This document shows, piece after piece, positions 19,755 through 29,036 of a DNA stretch of 64,000 bases (within the stretch, counting starts at the first letter, position 1; every line of letters begins with the position of its first letter). The stretch covers positions 5,704,001 to 5,768,000 of the forward strand of contig NZ_AP022593.1 of the NCBI RefSeq assembly GCF_010731815.2, written 5' to 3'. Made by a program: the position numbers and the translations under genes. The notes below the pieces were generated by a model. It had not been told where the DNA came from, ran no database searches, and saw only the letters and a list, made by a program, of their open reading frames with translations. Source of the stretch: Mycolicibacterium arabiense. GTDB lineage: Bacteria > Actinomycetota > Actinomycetes > Mycobacteriales > Mycobacteriaceae.

Positions 19755-20741
19755 ATGGCGTTGAAGCGGCTTGCGGCGATCGTGGGAGCGGGCGTACTGG
19801 CGGTGAGCATCGTGTCGTGTTCGTCGACCGGTGGGAAACCGGAGGCGTCCGGCGACGGCGGAGGCGGCGGAACCGTCGACACCCCGCGCATGACGATCGC
19901 GATGATCACGCACGAAGTTCCCGGCGACTCGTTCTGGGACCTCGTCCGCAAGGGCGCCGAGACGGCGGCGAAGAAGGACAACGTCGAACTGCGCTACTCG
20001 AATGACCCCGAGGCGCCGAACCAGGCCAATCTGGTGCAGAGCGCCATCGACAGCGACGTCAAGGGCATCGCCGTGACGCTGGCGAAGCCCGACGCCATGC
20101 AGGCCGCCGTGAAGGCGGCAGAGGCCAAGGGCATCCCGGTCGTGGCCTTCAACGCCGGCATGGACGCCTGGAAGGGGATGGGCGTCAAGGAGTACTTCGG
20201 CCAGGACGGCTTCATCGCCGGTCAAGGCGTCGGTGACCGACTCCGCGGCGAAGGTGCCGCCAAGGCGCTGTGCATCATCCAGGAGCAGGGCCACGTCGAC
20301 CTCGAAGCCCGGTGCGCCGGCGTGAAGGCCACGTTCCCCGCCACCGAGATCCTCAACGTCAACGGCAAGGACATGCCGTCGGTGGAATCCACGATCACGG
20401 CCAAGCTGCAGCAGGATTCCGGCATCGACTACATCGTGGCGCTCGGTGCGCCGTTCGCGCTGACCGCGGTGCAGTCCGCCAAGGGCGTCGGCAGCAAGGC
20501 GAAGGTGGGCACGTTCGACACCAACGCCGCGCTCGTCGACGCCATTAAGGCAGGCGACGTGCAGTGGGCCGTCGACCAGCAGCCGTTCCTGCAGGGCTAC
20601 CTCGCCGTCGATTCACTGTGGCTGTACCTGAGCAACGGCAACGTGATCGGCGGCGGGGCGCCCACGCTGACCGGGCCCGCGTTCATAGACCAGTCCAACA
20701 TCGATGCGGTGGCCGAGTACGCCAAGAACGGAACACGGTGA
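19755..20741 (+). CDS. Sugar/inositol ABC transporter substrate-binding lipoprotein
   Basis: This is the extracellular binding protein of a ribose/inositol-type ABC importer. The ATG at 19755, behind AAGGAGA, gives 328 residues. The signal peptide ends in the lipobox IVSC with Cys22 lipidated, followed by a Gly-rich linker. The mature part is a periplasmic-binding-protein type 1 fold: VPGDSFWDLVRKGAE, GIAVTLAKPDAMQAA and VVAFNAGMDAWK match the RbsB/IbpA family. It heads the importer operon (permease 57 bases downstream, then ATPase). Inositol as ligand is inferred from the neighbouring iol genes and the shared operator. Confidence 0.92.
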   Translation: MALKRLAAIVGAGVLAVSIVSCSSTGGKPEASGDGGGGGTVDTPRMTIAMITHEVPGDSFWDLVRKGAETAAKKDNVELRYSNDPEAPNQANLVQSAIDSDVKGIAVTLAKPDAMQAAVKAAEAKGIPVVAFNAGMDAWKGMGVKEYFGQDGFIAGQGVGDRLRGEGAAKALCIIQEQGHVDLEARCAGVKATFPATEILNVNGKDMPSVESTITAKLQQDSGIDYIVALGAPFALTAVQSAKGVGSKAKVGTFDTNAALVDAIKAGDVQWAVDQQPFLQGYLAVDSLWLYLSNGNVIGGGAPTLTGPAFIDQSNIDAVAEYAKNGTR

Positions 20742-20798
20742 CGGGAACGTGCGCACCGGTGACACGACGCTGACCACAACCGGCGGAGAGGCAAGGCC

Positions 20799-21857
20799 AT
20801 GACAACTCAGGCAGACCTGAACATGGGAGACCGCAAGGTCGTCCACGACGAACGGGTCAAGGAGCGCAACCGGCTGCAGCGCTTCCTGATTCGCCCGGAG
20901 ATGGGTGCCGGCATCGGTGCCATCGGCATCTTCGTCTTCTTCTTGGTCGTTGCGGCACCGTTCCGCGAGGCGTCGTCGCTGGCGACCGTGCTCTACGCGA
21001 GTTCGACCATCGGGATCATGGCGTGCGGCGTCGCGCTGTTGATGATCGGCGGCGAGTTCGACCTCTCGGCGGGCGTCGCGGTGACGTTCAGCTCGCTGGC
21101 GGCGTCGATGCTGGCCTTCAACCTGCACCTCAACCTGTGGGTGGGGGCGGCGCTCGCGCTGGTGCTGGCGTTGAGCGTCGGCTTCCTCAACGGCTACCTG
21201 GTGATGAAGACCAAGATCCCCAGCTTCCTGATCACGCTGAGTTCGTTCTTCATGCTCGCCGGCATCAACCTCGCGGTGACCAAACTGGTTGCCGGACAGG
21301 TGGCGACGCAGAGCGTCAGCGACATGCAGGGCTGGGCATCGGGCCAGTGGGTGTTCGCCCACGCGTTCACGATCTTCGGCGTGCAGGTCAAGATCACCGT
21401 GCTGTGGTGGCTGCTCTTCACCGCGGTGGCGACGTGGGTGCTGTTTAAGACCAAGGTCGGCAACTGGATCTTCGCGGTCGGTGGAGACGCCGACAGCGCA
21501 CGCGCAGTGGGCGTCCCAGTGACGAAGGTCAAGATCGGGCTGTTCATGTTCGTCGGCTTCTGCGCTTGGTTCGTCGGCATGCACCTGTTGTTCAACTTCA
21601 ACACCGTGCAGTCCGGTCAGGGCATCGGCAACGAGTTCTTCTACATCATCGCCGCGGTCATCGGCGGCTGCCTGCTCACCGGCGGCTACGGAACGGCGAT
21701 CGGCGCCGCCATCGGCGCGTTCATCTTCGGCATGACCAACCAGGGAATCGTCTACGCCGGCTGGGATCCCGACTGGTTCAAGTTCTTCCTGGGCGCGATG
21801 CTGCTCTTCGCGGTGATCGCCAACAATGCCTTCCGCAACTACGCAGCGAAGAGGTGA
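20799..21857 (+). CDS. Sugar/inositol ABC transporter permease
   Basis: The 352-residue product is an RbsC-type inner-membrane permease with about nine or ten hydrophobic segments after a charged cytoplasmic N-terminus of about 35 residues. The family loop GEFDLSAG is near residue 86, and the EAA-like cytoplasmic loop GDADSARAVGVPVTKVK is near residue 229. It would form a homodimer served by the ATPase encoded 5 bases downstream. RbsC relatives import ribose, xylose or inositol; context favours inositol. Confidence 0.92.
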   Translation: MTTQADLNMGDRKVVHDERVKERNRLQRFLIRPEMGAGIGAIGIFVFFLVVAAPFREASSLATVLYASSTIGIMACGVALLMIGGEFDLSAGVAVTFSSLAASMLAFNLHLNLWVGAALALVLALSVGFLNGYLVMKTKIPSFLITLSSFFMLAGINLAVTKLVAGQVATQSVSDMQGWASGQWVFAHAFTIFGVQVKITVLWWLLFTAVATWVLFKTKVGNWIFAVGGDADSARAVGVPVTKVKIGLFMFVGFCAWFVGMHLLFNFNTVQSGQGIGNEFFYIIAAVIGGCLLTGGYGTAIGAAIGAFIFGMTNQGIVYAGWDPDWFKFFLGAMLLFAVIANNAFRNYAAKR

Positions 21858-21862
21858 CCGAC

Positions 21863-22681
21863 ATGACCACGACCGTCGAAACCCAGCCGAGCGAGGCCCC
21901 GTCCGGCGCCAAGGTGCCGCTCGTCGAACTCAAGAACGTCGGCAAGTCCTACGGCAACATCACCGCCCTCAAGGACATCTGTCTGCGCGTGCACGCCGGC
22001 GAGGTCACCGGAATCCTTGGCGACAACGGCGCGGGAAAGTCCACGCTCATCAAGATCATCTCGGGCCTGCATCAGCAGACCGACGGTGAACTGCTCGTCG
22101 ACGGTGAGCCGACGACGTTCAGCTCGCCGGCCGACGCGCTGAGCAAGGGCATCGCCACGGTGTACCAGAACCTGGCAGTCGTCCCCCTGATGCCGGTGTG
22201 GCGCAACTTCTTTCTCGGCCAGGAGCTGCGCAAGAAGTCGTTCCCGTTCTCCCTCGACGCGAACGCCATGCGGGCCACCACGCTGACCGAACTGTCGAAG
22301 ATGGGCATCGACCTGCCCGACGTCGACGTCCCGATCGGATCGCTGTCGGGCGGACAGAAGCAGTGCGTCGCGATCTCCCGTGCCGTGTTCTTCGGTGCCC
22401 GCGTCCTGATCCTCGACGAGCCGACGGCCGCCTTGGGCGTCAAGCAGTCCGGAGTGGTGCTGAAGTACATCACCGCGGCCAAGGAGGCAGGCTTCGGCGT
22501 CGTGTTCATCACGCACAACCCGCACCACGCGCACATGGTTGGTGACCACTTCGTCCTGCTCAATCGCGGGCAGCAGAAGCTCGATTGCAGCTACGAGGAG
22601 ATCACCCTCGAGCACCTGACCCAGCAGATGGCCGGTGGCGACGAGTTGGAGGCGCTGTCGCACGAACTGGGCCGCAAGTAG
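21863..22681 (+). CDS. Sugar/inositol ABC transporter ATP-binding protein
   Basis: This ATPase powers the importer. It has Walker A GDNGAGKST near residue 52, signature LSGGQKQ near 161, Walker B VLILDEPTAALG near 181 and the switch His in FITHNPHH. At 272 residues it holds one nucleotide-binding domain, unlike the roughly 500-residue tandem RbsA, so two copies must pair; FrcA-type importers are built this way. The ATG at 21863 was chosen because the longer open frame reads through the permease gene in another frame. A hairpin terminator follows 19 bases after the stop. Confidence 0.93.
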   Translation: MTTTVETQPSEAPSGAKVPLVELKNVGKSYGNITALKDICLRVHAGEVTGILGDNGAGKSTLIKIISGLHQQTDGELLVDGEPTTFSSPADALSKGIATVYQNLAVVPLMPVWRNFFLGQELRKKSFPFSLDANAMRATTLTELSKMGIDLPDVDVPIGSLSGGQKQCVAISRAVFFGARVLILDEPTAALGVKQSGVVLKYITAAKEAGFGVVFITHNPHHAHMVGDHFVLLNRGQQKLDCSYEEITLEHLTQQMAGGDELEALSHELGRK

Positions 22682-22700
22682 CGCTCACCCCGTGACCCAC

Positions 22701-22728
22701 GCCCCGCCGACCGATTGGTCGGCGGGGC
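22701..22728 (+). terminator. Hairpin terminator of the importer operon
   Basis: A 12-bp perfect GC-rich stem (22701-22712 with 22717-22728) and a GATT loop follow the ATPase gene. It ends 19 bases before the next start, so it separates the importer from the SRPBCC gene. Confidence 0.8.
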
Positions 22729-22747
22729 CTACGGGTATGTGGGGACC

Positions 22748-23215
22748 ATGACCTCGAGCACCCCGAAGACAGAAGACGCCGGCCCGCGCACCGTGAGCCG
22801 CAGCGTGCAGGTCGCCGCGCCCGTGGCCGACGTGTTCGCACTGATCGTCGATCCGCACCGGCACCCCGAGATCGACGGGTCCGGCACCGTGCGCGACGTC
22901 GACGTGAAGGGCCCGCACCGGCTGCACCAGGGCGATGCGTTCACGGTGGGCATGACGCAGTACGGGGTGCCCTACAAGATCAAGTCGCGCGCGACGGCCG
23001 TCGAGGAGAACCGCCTCGTCGAGTGGCAGCACCCACTCGGCCATCGCTGGCGCTGGGAACTGAGCGAGGTCAGCCCCGGGACCACGAAGGTGACGGAGAC
23101 GTTCGACTACTCGACCGCCAAGGCGCCGTTCTTCATCGAGCTGACCGGCTACCACAAGAAGAACGCCGAGGGCATCGAGTCGACCCTGACGGCGCTCGCC
23201 GAGCGGTTCGCGTAG
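22748..23215 (+). CDS. SRPBCC-family (START-like) protein
   Basis: The 155-residue product has the polyketide-cyclase/START fold pattern of mycobacterial SRPBCC proteins: an N-terminal strand VSRSVQVAAPVADVFALI, the central HPLGHRWRWELSEV, and a C-terminal helix ESTLTALAERFA. Members bind hydrophobic ligands in a cavity and often have unknown roles. It is a separate unit, starting after the importer terminator. The ATG at 22748 is the start where family similarity begins. No link to inositol use can be seen. Confidence 0.8.
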   Translation: MTSSTPKTEDAGPRTVSRSVQVAAPVADVFALIVDPHRHPEIDGSGTVRDVDVKGPHRLHQGDAFTVGMTQYGVPYKIKSRATAVEENRLVEWQHPLGHRWRWELSEVSPGTTKVTETFDYSTAKAPFFIELTGYHKKNAEGIESTLTALAERFA

Positions 23216-23345
23216 GCGGCGCCGGCGTCATCGCGCCCTACCGGCGGCTTGGCCAAAGTCGGGATCGGTAGACCGCGCCCCCGTGTGAACTCCTCATCGA
23301 GGCCGACCAGTGCGGCGGCACCGAGACGAGATGAGAGCACACGCC

Positions 23346-23735
23346 ATGAGACTCCAGAACCCGAAGACGATCCTGACCGCAGCGCTGCTGTCCGCCGGCC
23401 TGGCGGCGACGAGTATGGGCCTGTCGGTCGGTACCGCCGCGGCGGAGGTTCCCCCGAGCGGCCCGAACACCTGGTGCCCCGGTGACCCGCCGGTGGAGAC
23501 CGGTAACAAGAAGTACAACCCGGTGCGCTGGGACGAGAGCATCTGCCACGAGTACTGGTTCGTCTACTTCGGGCAGGGCAACGTCGCGTCGAACATCTGG
23601 GACGGACCCAATCCGCCCGGACCGCCTCCGGGGCAGGGGTTCAAGCCGCCGCCGCCCATCCCGCCGGGATGGTGCTGGGGGCTTTTCCTTCCCTCGCCGT
23701 GCCCTCCAGGGGTGCAGGGACCGTCGCCGCACTAG
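23346..23735 (+). CDS. Small secreted proline-rich protein
   Basis: The product has a clear Sec signal peptide (basic MRLQNPK, hydrophobic core, cleavage near TAAAE) and a mature part of about 90 residues with four or more cysteines and a Pro/Gly-rich second half. An alternative ATG at 23331 adds five residues; 23346 has GAGAG at a better distance. I recognise it only as a type of mycobacterial secreted protein of unknown function. It is convergent with the dehydrogenase ending at 23748. Confidence 0.7.
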   Translation: MRLQNPKTILTAALLSAGLAATSMGLSVGTAAAEVPPSGPNTWCPGDPPVETGNKKYNPVRWDESICHEYWFVYFGQGNVASNIWDGPNPPGPPPGQGFKPPPPIPPGWCWGLFLPSPCPPGVQGPSPH

Positions 23736-23747
23736 CGACGAGCCCCC

Positions 23748-24737
23748 TCAGCGGACCGGGAGGCCCGCCGCCAGGTAGGCGTCGTCGACCAGGGCCATGT
23801 TCGCCACCGCGTCGTCGGCACCGAACGGCAGCGCGGCGCCGCTCTCCACGTGGGCGGCGAACGCCTCGAGTTGATAGGTGTACGTCGGCCGCGCGCCGAG
23901 ACGCTCCACGGTCGTCCCGGACGCGGTGCGCAGAGTCAGCCGGTCGTCGACGTGGGGCCGGATGAAGTCGTGCACGTGCACGTCACCGGCCGTGCCGATG
24001 ATGCGGTACTCGAACGAATAGTCGTCGGCGAGCATCGAATTCGTCGACAGGCCGGTTGCGCCACCCGGGAACTCGGCCTCGACGTCGCACCGTGCGTCGA
24101 CGTCCGCGGCCCGCGTCTCGGCCCGGGCCCGCGCCACGGCGGGCACTCCCTCGATGCCAGGTACCGACAGTCGGCCGAGTGACCGCATGACGTGCAGCCC
24201 GTAGCAACCGAGGTCCATCAGCGCACCGCCCGCGAGGTCGTACGACCAGCGTGGATCGGACTCAGGCGGCGCGGGCATGGCCATGTGCACCTCGACGCGG
24301 GTCACCTCACCGAGGGTGCCATCGGCGGCGAGGTCGAATGCCCGTTGCGTGAGCGGGTGGAAGTAGTAGTGGAAGCCCTCGAGCACGGTCACGCCCGCCG
24401 CTGCGGCGGCCTCGGTCACCTCGGCGGCCTCGGATTTGTTGCGGGCGAACGGTTTCTCGCTGAGCACCGGTTTCCCGGCGGCGATGGCGGCCAGGTTCCA
24501 CGGCGCGTGCAAGCCGTTGGCCAGGGGGTTGTAGACGACGTCGACGTCCGCGTCGTCAATGACGTCCTGGTAGGACCCGACCACCCTCTCGACGCCGTAC
24601 TTCTCGGCGAAGACCTCGGCCCGCGAGCGTTCGCGCGCGGCGACCGCGACCAGTCGATGCCCCAACTCGGCGGCGGGCCCGACGATCGCCGACTCGGCGA
24701 TCCGCGATGCGCCTAGGATTCCAATGCGAATGCTCAT
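23748..24737 (-). CDS. Gfo/Idh/MocA-family oxidoreductase
   Basis: The 329-residue NAD(P)-dependent dehydrogenase has the Rossmann start RIGILGASRIAESA, the catalytic-lysine motif SEKPFARN near residue 93, and GGALMDLGCYGLH, where the Asp and His match the family's active site. It is the last gene of a four-gene minus-strand operon (PhyH dioxygenase, Gfo/Idh, IolE-like isomerase, this gene), 31 bases after the isomerase stop. Sequence differs clearly from the IolG at 11892 and from the other Gfo/Idh at 25635. A keto-sugar or keto-inositol oxidation or reduction is likely; the substrate is not known. Confidence 0.87.
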   Translation of the reverse strand: MSIRIGILGASRIAESAIVGPAAELGHRLVAVAARERSRAEVFAEKYGVERVVGSYQDVIDDADVDVVYNPLANGLHAPWNLAAIAAGKPVLSEKPFARNKSEAAEVTEAAAAAGVTVLEGFHYYFHPLTQRAFDLAADGTLGEVTRVEVHMAMPAPPESDPRWSYDLAGGALMDLGCYGLHVMRSLGRLSVPGIEGVPAVARARAETRAADVDARCDVEAEFPGGATGLSTNSMLADDYSFEYRIIGTAGDVHVHDFIRPHVDDRLTLRTASGTTVERLGARPTYTYQLEAFAAHVESGAALPFGADDAVANMALVDDAYLAAGLPVR

Positions 24738-24768
24738 ACGCGATGCCGCCCCGCTTCTCGCTCGAGAC

Positions 24769-25638
24769 TCACGACGCGACGCTCCGCAGATACGCCACGC
24801 TCGCCACGACGTCGCGCACCGGCCCCTCGCCCTCGGGCTCACCGTCGAGGATGGTGTCCTGCTCCAGCACGAACCAGCCATCGAAGCCGTTGTCGCGCAA
24901 CACCGAGACGATCCCCGCGATGTCGACGTCACCGGTGCCCAGCGGGGTGTACATCCCGGCCTTGACGGCCTCGGTGTAGGTCAGCTCGCCGGACTGGACC
25001 CGACTCGCCAGCGTCGCGTCGACGTCCTTGAGGTGGGTATGGGCAACGCGGTGCGGCACGGCCTTCGCCAACTCCAGCGGGTCGGTCCCGCCGATCATCA
25101 GGTGTCCGGTGTCGAGGCACAGCGGGATCGCCGAACCGTCCAGCACGCGGTCGACGTCGGCACGCGTCTCGACCATGGTGCCCACGTGCGGGTGCAGCAC
25201 GGCGAGCAGACCTTCGCCCGCGACGATGGCCGCGAGCCGGTCGAGGTTCGCCAGCAGCGTCGCCCACTGAGCATCGTCGAGCACGGGGCGCACGTCGTAA
25301 CCGGCCAACCCCGTCGCGGCGGCCAGCACGACGACACCGGCGCCTGCCGCTCGCAGTGCGGCAAGGGGGCCGACGAGGTCGTCCGCGGGATCGTGTGCGG
25401 CGTCGTGCAGGACGACGGGGACGAATCCGCCGACGCAGGCTAGGTCGTGGCCCGCCAGCACGGACGTGAGCGCTTCGGTGTCCGACGGCAGGAAGCCGTC
25501 CGGACCTAGCTCGGTCGCCGTCAGTCCGGCGCTGCGCATCTCGGCGAGGACGCGGTCGCGGTGCAGTTGGTGGCCCCAGCCGGGCACCTCGCACACGCCC
25601 CACGAGATGGGGGCCCCGGCGATCTTCAGAGTGGTCAC
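24769..25638 (-). CDS. IolE/MocC-like sugar phosphate isomerase/epimerase
   Basis: The 289-residue TIM-barrel product begins KIAGAPISWGVCEVPGWG, a pattern close to inosose dehydratases of the IolE/MocC type. Likely metal ligands are in LHPHVGTMVE, LCLDTGHLMIGG and HTHLKDVD. The GTG start overlaps the previous gene's stop as GTGA, so translation is coupled. It is a second IolE-type enzyme in this window and shares little with the first beyond the fold. It probably acts on the keto product of the neighbouring dehydrogenase. Confidence 0.86.
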   Translation of the reverse strand: MTTLKIAGAPISWGVCEVPGWGHQLHRDRVLAEMRSAGLTATELGPDGFLPSDTEALTSVLAGHDLACVGGFVPVVLHDAAHDPADDLVGPLAALRAAGAGVVVLAAATGLAGYDVRPVLDDAQWATLLANLDRLAAIVAGEGLLAVLHPHVGTMVETRADVDRVLDGSAIPLCLDTGHLMIGGTDPLELAKAVPHRVAHTHLKDVDATLASRVQSGELTYTEAVKAGMYTPLGTGDVDIAGIVSVLRDNGFDGWFVLEQDTILDGEPEGEGPVRDVVASVAYLRSVAS

Positions 25639-26642
25639 GAGTTGCGCACCTCATCGAGCGTGACCGGCGTTCCCCGGCGCAGGGATTCGGTGGCGGCCTC
25701 GGCGAGCCACGCCACCTCGACCGCGTCGGCGACTGTCGCTCCGAGGACCGGGCCACCCTTGGTTACCTCGACGAACGCCGCCAACTCGGTGCGGAACGCC
25801 TCGGTGAAGCGGTCCATGAAGAAGCCGTGCGACGGACCGCTGGGAAACTCGTTGTCAGGGTCGGTATTTCGTAGTGGAACGCCTTGGTCCCAGCCTGCGG
25901 CGACGCTGTCGTGGAAGCCGTGGACCTCGAGGCGACAGTCGTAACCGCGCGCGTTGTAGCGGGCGTTGGACACCACGCCGAGGGCGCCGCCGTCGAACTT
26001 CACGATCACCGCGGCGGTGTCGACGTCGCCGTACTCGGCGAACAGCGGATCGCCCTGCACGGTGCCGGTGGCGTACACCTCGACGGCGCGCTGCCCGGTG
26101 ATCCAGTTGATGACGTCGAAGTCGTGGACCGCGCAGTCGCGGAAGATGCCGCCCGAGCCCTTGATGTAGTCCAGTGGCGGGGGAGCCGGGTCCATCGTCG
26201 TGCTGCGGACGGTGTGCAGCGTTCCGAGCGACCCGTCGTCGACGGCGCGCTTGGCGGCGGCGAACGCGGCGTCGTACCGGCGTTGGTAGCCCACCTGCAC
26301 CGGCACCCCGGAGGCCAGGATGGCCTCGGCGACGCGGGCGCTCTCGACGGCCGTGGAGGCAATCGGCTTCTCGCAGAACGTGGGGATGCCCCGCTCGACG
26401 GCGGCCAGGGTCAGCTCGGCGTGGGCGGGCGTCGCGGCGGCCACGACGACGCCGTCGACGCCGGAGGACAGCAGTTCGTCGACGGTGGCGACGAACTTCG
26501 CGCCGTGCTTGGCGGCGACGGCCTCGGCAACCTCGGAGCGCTCGTCGGTGATCACCAGCCCGTCGAGACCCGCCAGGTTGCTGAGGGTTTCGGTGTGGAA
26601 TGCGCCGATCCGGCCCAGTCCGATCACTCCGAGGGTGGTCAA
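25635..26642 (-). CDS. Gfo/Idh/MocA dehydrogenase, inositol-2-dehydrogenase-like
   Basis: The 335-residue product has the Rossmann motif VIGLGRIGAFH, the catalytic CEKPIAST near residue 92, and the conserved GGIFRDCAVHDFDVINW, which resembles IolG and scyllo-inositol dehydrogenases. The start is TTG at 26642, overlapping the PhyH stop as TTGA; the next gene overlaps its stop as GTGA. Such tight coupling argues for one pathway. It is a paralogue of IolG (11892) and likely oxidises a related cyclitol or sugar. Confidence 0.87.
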   Translation of the reverse strand: MTTLGVIGLGRIGAFHTETLSNLAGLDGLVITDERSEVAEAVAAKHGAKFVATVDELLSSGVDGVVVAAATPAHAELTLAAVERGIPTFCEKPIASTAVESARVAEAILASGVPVQVGYQRRYDAAFAAAKRAVDDGSLGTLHTVRSTTMDPAPPPLDYIKGSGGIFRDCAVHDFDVINWITGQRAVEVYATGTVQGDPLFAEYGDVDTAAVIVKFDGGALGVVSNARYNARGYDCRLEVHGFHDSVAAGWDQGVPLRNTDPDNEFPSGPSHGFFMDRFTEAFRTELAAFVEVTKGGPVLGATVADAVEVAWLAEAATESLRRGTPVTLDEVRNS

Positions 26643-27808
26643 GGGATTCTCCGTTCTCCGTGCGCGGTGAGCGCCGTGTCGAGTGCTGCGGGCGTGAACC
26701 CGTCGGCCAGGGCGGCCAGCACGGTGTCCACCTGGCTAGGTGGGGCGAGACTGCCGATCGGCTGGTCCCGGTCGAGGTTGGTGGGGAACGCGTAGCCCTC
26801 GGCGGTCGCGTTGACCACATTGCGGAGGTCGCGATCCGAGCGGCCTGCGGCCTTCATCCCGAGCAGAGACGGGTAGATGGCTCGGACCATCGCAGTGCGG
26901 TCCATCGCCTCCATCGCCCGCCCGAACGGCGACGAGATCTGCAACAGGTTCGCCATGCGGCGGATGTCGGTCGAGGTGTTGGCACCGGCACCGTGCATGA
27001 GCGCCGGGTTGAAGAACACCGCGTCGCCCTTGCTCAGCGGCAGTTGCACGTGATGGTCGGCGAAGTAGTCGATGAACTCCTGGCGGTAGAACGCGACGTA
27101 GCCGGCGGTGAACCGTTGCGAGTGCGGCAGCAGCATCGTGGGCCCACTCTCGAGCGGCATGTCGCAGTGGGCGACGGCGCCCTGCAGGGTCAGCGCCGGC
27201 GACAACGCATGCACGTGGGCGGGGTAGGCACTGAGCTGATCCGGGTCGACGAAGCCGAGGTGGAAGTCGCGGTGCGGAACCTGTGCTCCGCCACCGGGAT
27301 TGACGACGTTGACCTGCGAGGTCACCTGGTAGCGCGGGCCGAGCCACGCTTCGCAGACGAGCGCCAGCGCATCGGCGGCGTAGTAGTCGGCGAACACCTC
27401 GGGGGCGTGCAGCGCCAACTTCTGCGCAGCGTTCCAGATTCGGTCGTTGGCGCCGGCCTTGCCGAAGTGGTCGCCGGCGACGCTGCCCTCCGCGCGCTGG
27501 GCGTCGATGATCGCGGTCAAGGCTTCGGACGCGGCGTCGACGACGTCGTGGTCGAACGCGCCCTCGAACGCGACGACGCCCGGTCCGTCCGCGAGCGCGC
27601 GGATCAGCTCGGCCTGCAGTGCGCGCCGGTCACGTTGCGCGATCGCGCCCGCGGAGTAGACCGGCACGTTCTGCCGCACATCGCTGGCCATCGGGTAATC
27701 GGCGGGATCGGTCTCCCGGGTCACCTGCGCGCGGAACGCGTCGAGGTCGCAGTCCGACGCCTCGACCCACGCTCCGGTCGCAGTCGTTGCGCTCGTGGTC
27801 ATGTCCAT
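26639..27808 (-). CDS. Phytanoyl-CoA dioxygenase (PhyH)-family protein
   Basis: PhyH-family enzymes are Fe(II)/2-oxoglutarate dioxygenases that hydroxylate, and can thereby demethylate, small molecules. The 389-residue product shows the iron-binding HxD in VPHRDFHLG near residue 190 and a distal histidine in NPALMHGAGAN near residue 275. An arginine for 2-oxoglutarate is likely in the following DIRRMANLL. ATGs at 27808 and 27802 compete; neither has a strong ribosome site. It is first in its operon and divergent from a LacI regulator. A role in opening up an O-methylated or otherwise modified polyol is inference from the neighbours. Confidence 0.85.
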   Translation of the reverse strand: MDMTTSATTATGAWVEASDCDLDAFRAQVTRETDPADYPMASDVRQNVPVYSAGAIAQRDRRALQAELIRALADGPGVVAFEGAFDHDVVDAASEALTAIIDAQRAEGSVAGDHFGKAGANDRIWNAAQKLALHAPEVFADYYAADALALVCEAWLGPRYQVTSQVNVVNPGGGAQVPHRDFHLGFVDPDQLSAYPAHVHALSPALTLQGAVAHCDMPLESGPTMLLPHSQRFTAGYVAFYRQEFIDYFADHHVQLPLSKGDAVFFNPALMHGAGANTSTDIRRMANLLQISSPFGRAMEAMDRTAMVRAIYPSLLGMKAAGRSDRDLRNVVNATAEGYAFPTNLDRDQPIGSLAPPSQVDTVLAALADGFTPAALDTALTAHGERRIP

Positions 27809-27890
27809 GAGTCTGGCTGTGACGTGGAACGCAATCAACACCAGAAACCCATCAAAAAGACCTCAGGTCCAGGGCGACTTGTGCACACTG

Positions 27891-27909
27891 AGTTGCGGTC
27901 ACCGCAACT
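27891..27909. promoter_or_regulatory. Candidate LacI-family operator (19-bp palindrome)
   Basis: AGTTGCGGT-C-ACCGCAACT is a perfect odd palindrome with 9-bp arms, placed in the 134-base gap between the divergent PhyH gene and LacI gene. GTGCAC repeats flank it on both sides (27881 and 27914). The form and place are typical for LacI-family autoregulation. Confidence 0.6.
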
Positions 27910-27942
27910 GCGGGTGCACGAATCGCGACGAGGAGCGGGGAC

Positions 27943-28944
27943 ATGCCTCACCGGTACAAGGTGCGCGAGATCGCTCAGCAGGCCGGGCTGAGCGAGGCCA
28001 CGGTCGACCGGGTGCTCAACGACCGCGCAGGCGTTCGGGAAAGCACCCGCGCCGAGGTCGCCCAGGCCATCGCCGACCTCGACAAGCAGCGAGCCCAGTT
28101 GCGGCTCAACGGTCGTCGGTTCCTGATCGACGTCGTCATGCAGACGCCTCGGCGCTTCTCCGATGCGTTCCGTGCGGCGATCGAAGCCGAGCTGCCCGCA
28201 TTCGCCCCCGCAATGGTGCGTGCCCGGTTCCATCTCTGGGAGGCGGGCGCGACCGCACAGACCGTCGACGCCTTGTCGCGCATCCGCGGCAGTCACGGCG
28301 TGGTGCTCAAGGCGCAGGACGAGCCCGAGGTCGTCGAAGCCGTCGACCGCCTGGTCGCCGGTGGCGTGCCGGTGGTCACCTACTCCACCGACGTGCCCTC
28401 GAGTTCCCGGTGCGCCTACGTCGGGATCGACAATCACGGCGCCGGGATGACGGCGGCGTACCTGATGGACCAATGGCTGGGGCCTGCGCCGTCGGACGTG
28501 CTGATCACGTTGAGCCGCACGGTGTTCCGCGGGGAGGGGGAACGCGAGGTCGGGTTCCGGTCGGGGCTGCGGCGATCGGGCCGGGCCATCGTCGAGGTGA
28601 GTGACAGCGACGGCATCGACGCCACCAACGAGCGCCTGGTGTTCGACGCGCTGGAACGCAATCCCCGGATCGAGGCCGTGTACTCCGCGGGTGGCGGCAA
28701 CACGGCCACCGTCGCCGCCTTCGAGCGGCTCGAGCGCAACTGCCGCGTCTTCGTCGCACACGACCTGGACGCCGACAACCGCCGGCTCCTGCGCGACGGC
28801 CGCATCTCGGTGGTGCTGCACAACGACCTTCGCGCCGACGCCCGCCTTGCGATCCGGGTGCTGCTGCAGCAACACGGCGCGCTGCCGGTCGAACCCGTCC
28901 GCACCACCCCGATACAGGTCGTGACGCCGTACAACCTGCCCTGA
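27943..28944 (+). CDS. LacI-family transcriptional regulator
   Basis: The 333-residue protein starts with the LacI helix-turn-helix (KVREIAQQAGLSEATVDRVL, residues 6-25, and hinge to about 55). A periplasmic-binding-like effector domain follows, with CAYVGIDNHGAGMTAAYLM and AVYSAGGGNTATVAAFE. It is divergent from the PhyH/Gfo-Idh operon and a 19-bp palindrome lies between them, so it most likely controls that operon and itself. The effector would be the sugar or polyol used by the cluster. Confidence 0.9.
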   Translation: MPHRYKVREIAQQAGLSEATVDRVLNDRAGVRESTRAEVAQAIADLDKQRAQLRLNGRRFLIDVVMQTPRRFSDAFRAAIEAELPAFAPAMVRARFHLWEAGATAQTVDALSRIRGSHGVVLKAQDEPEVVEAVDRLVAGGVPVVTYSTDVPSSSRCAYVGIDNHGAGMTAAYLMDQWLGPAPSDVLITLSRTVFRGEGEREVGFRSGLRRSGRAIVEVSDSDGIDATNERLVFDALERNPRIEAVYSAGGGNTATVAAFERLERNCRVFVAHDLDADNRRLLRDGRISVVLHNDLRADARLAIRVLLQQHGALPVEPVRTTPIQVVTPYNLP

Positions 28945-29036
28945 TGCACCGCGAATCGTTATCCTGCGCTGCGCCGACTACGCTTCGCCGCATCCCCCGA
29001 CGAGCGCAGCCGGGGTTCGAACTAGGGAGAACAGCG

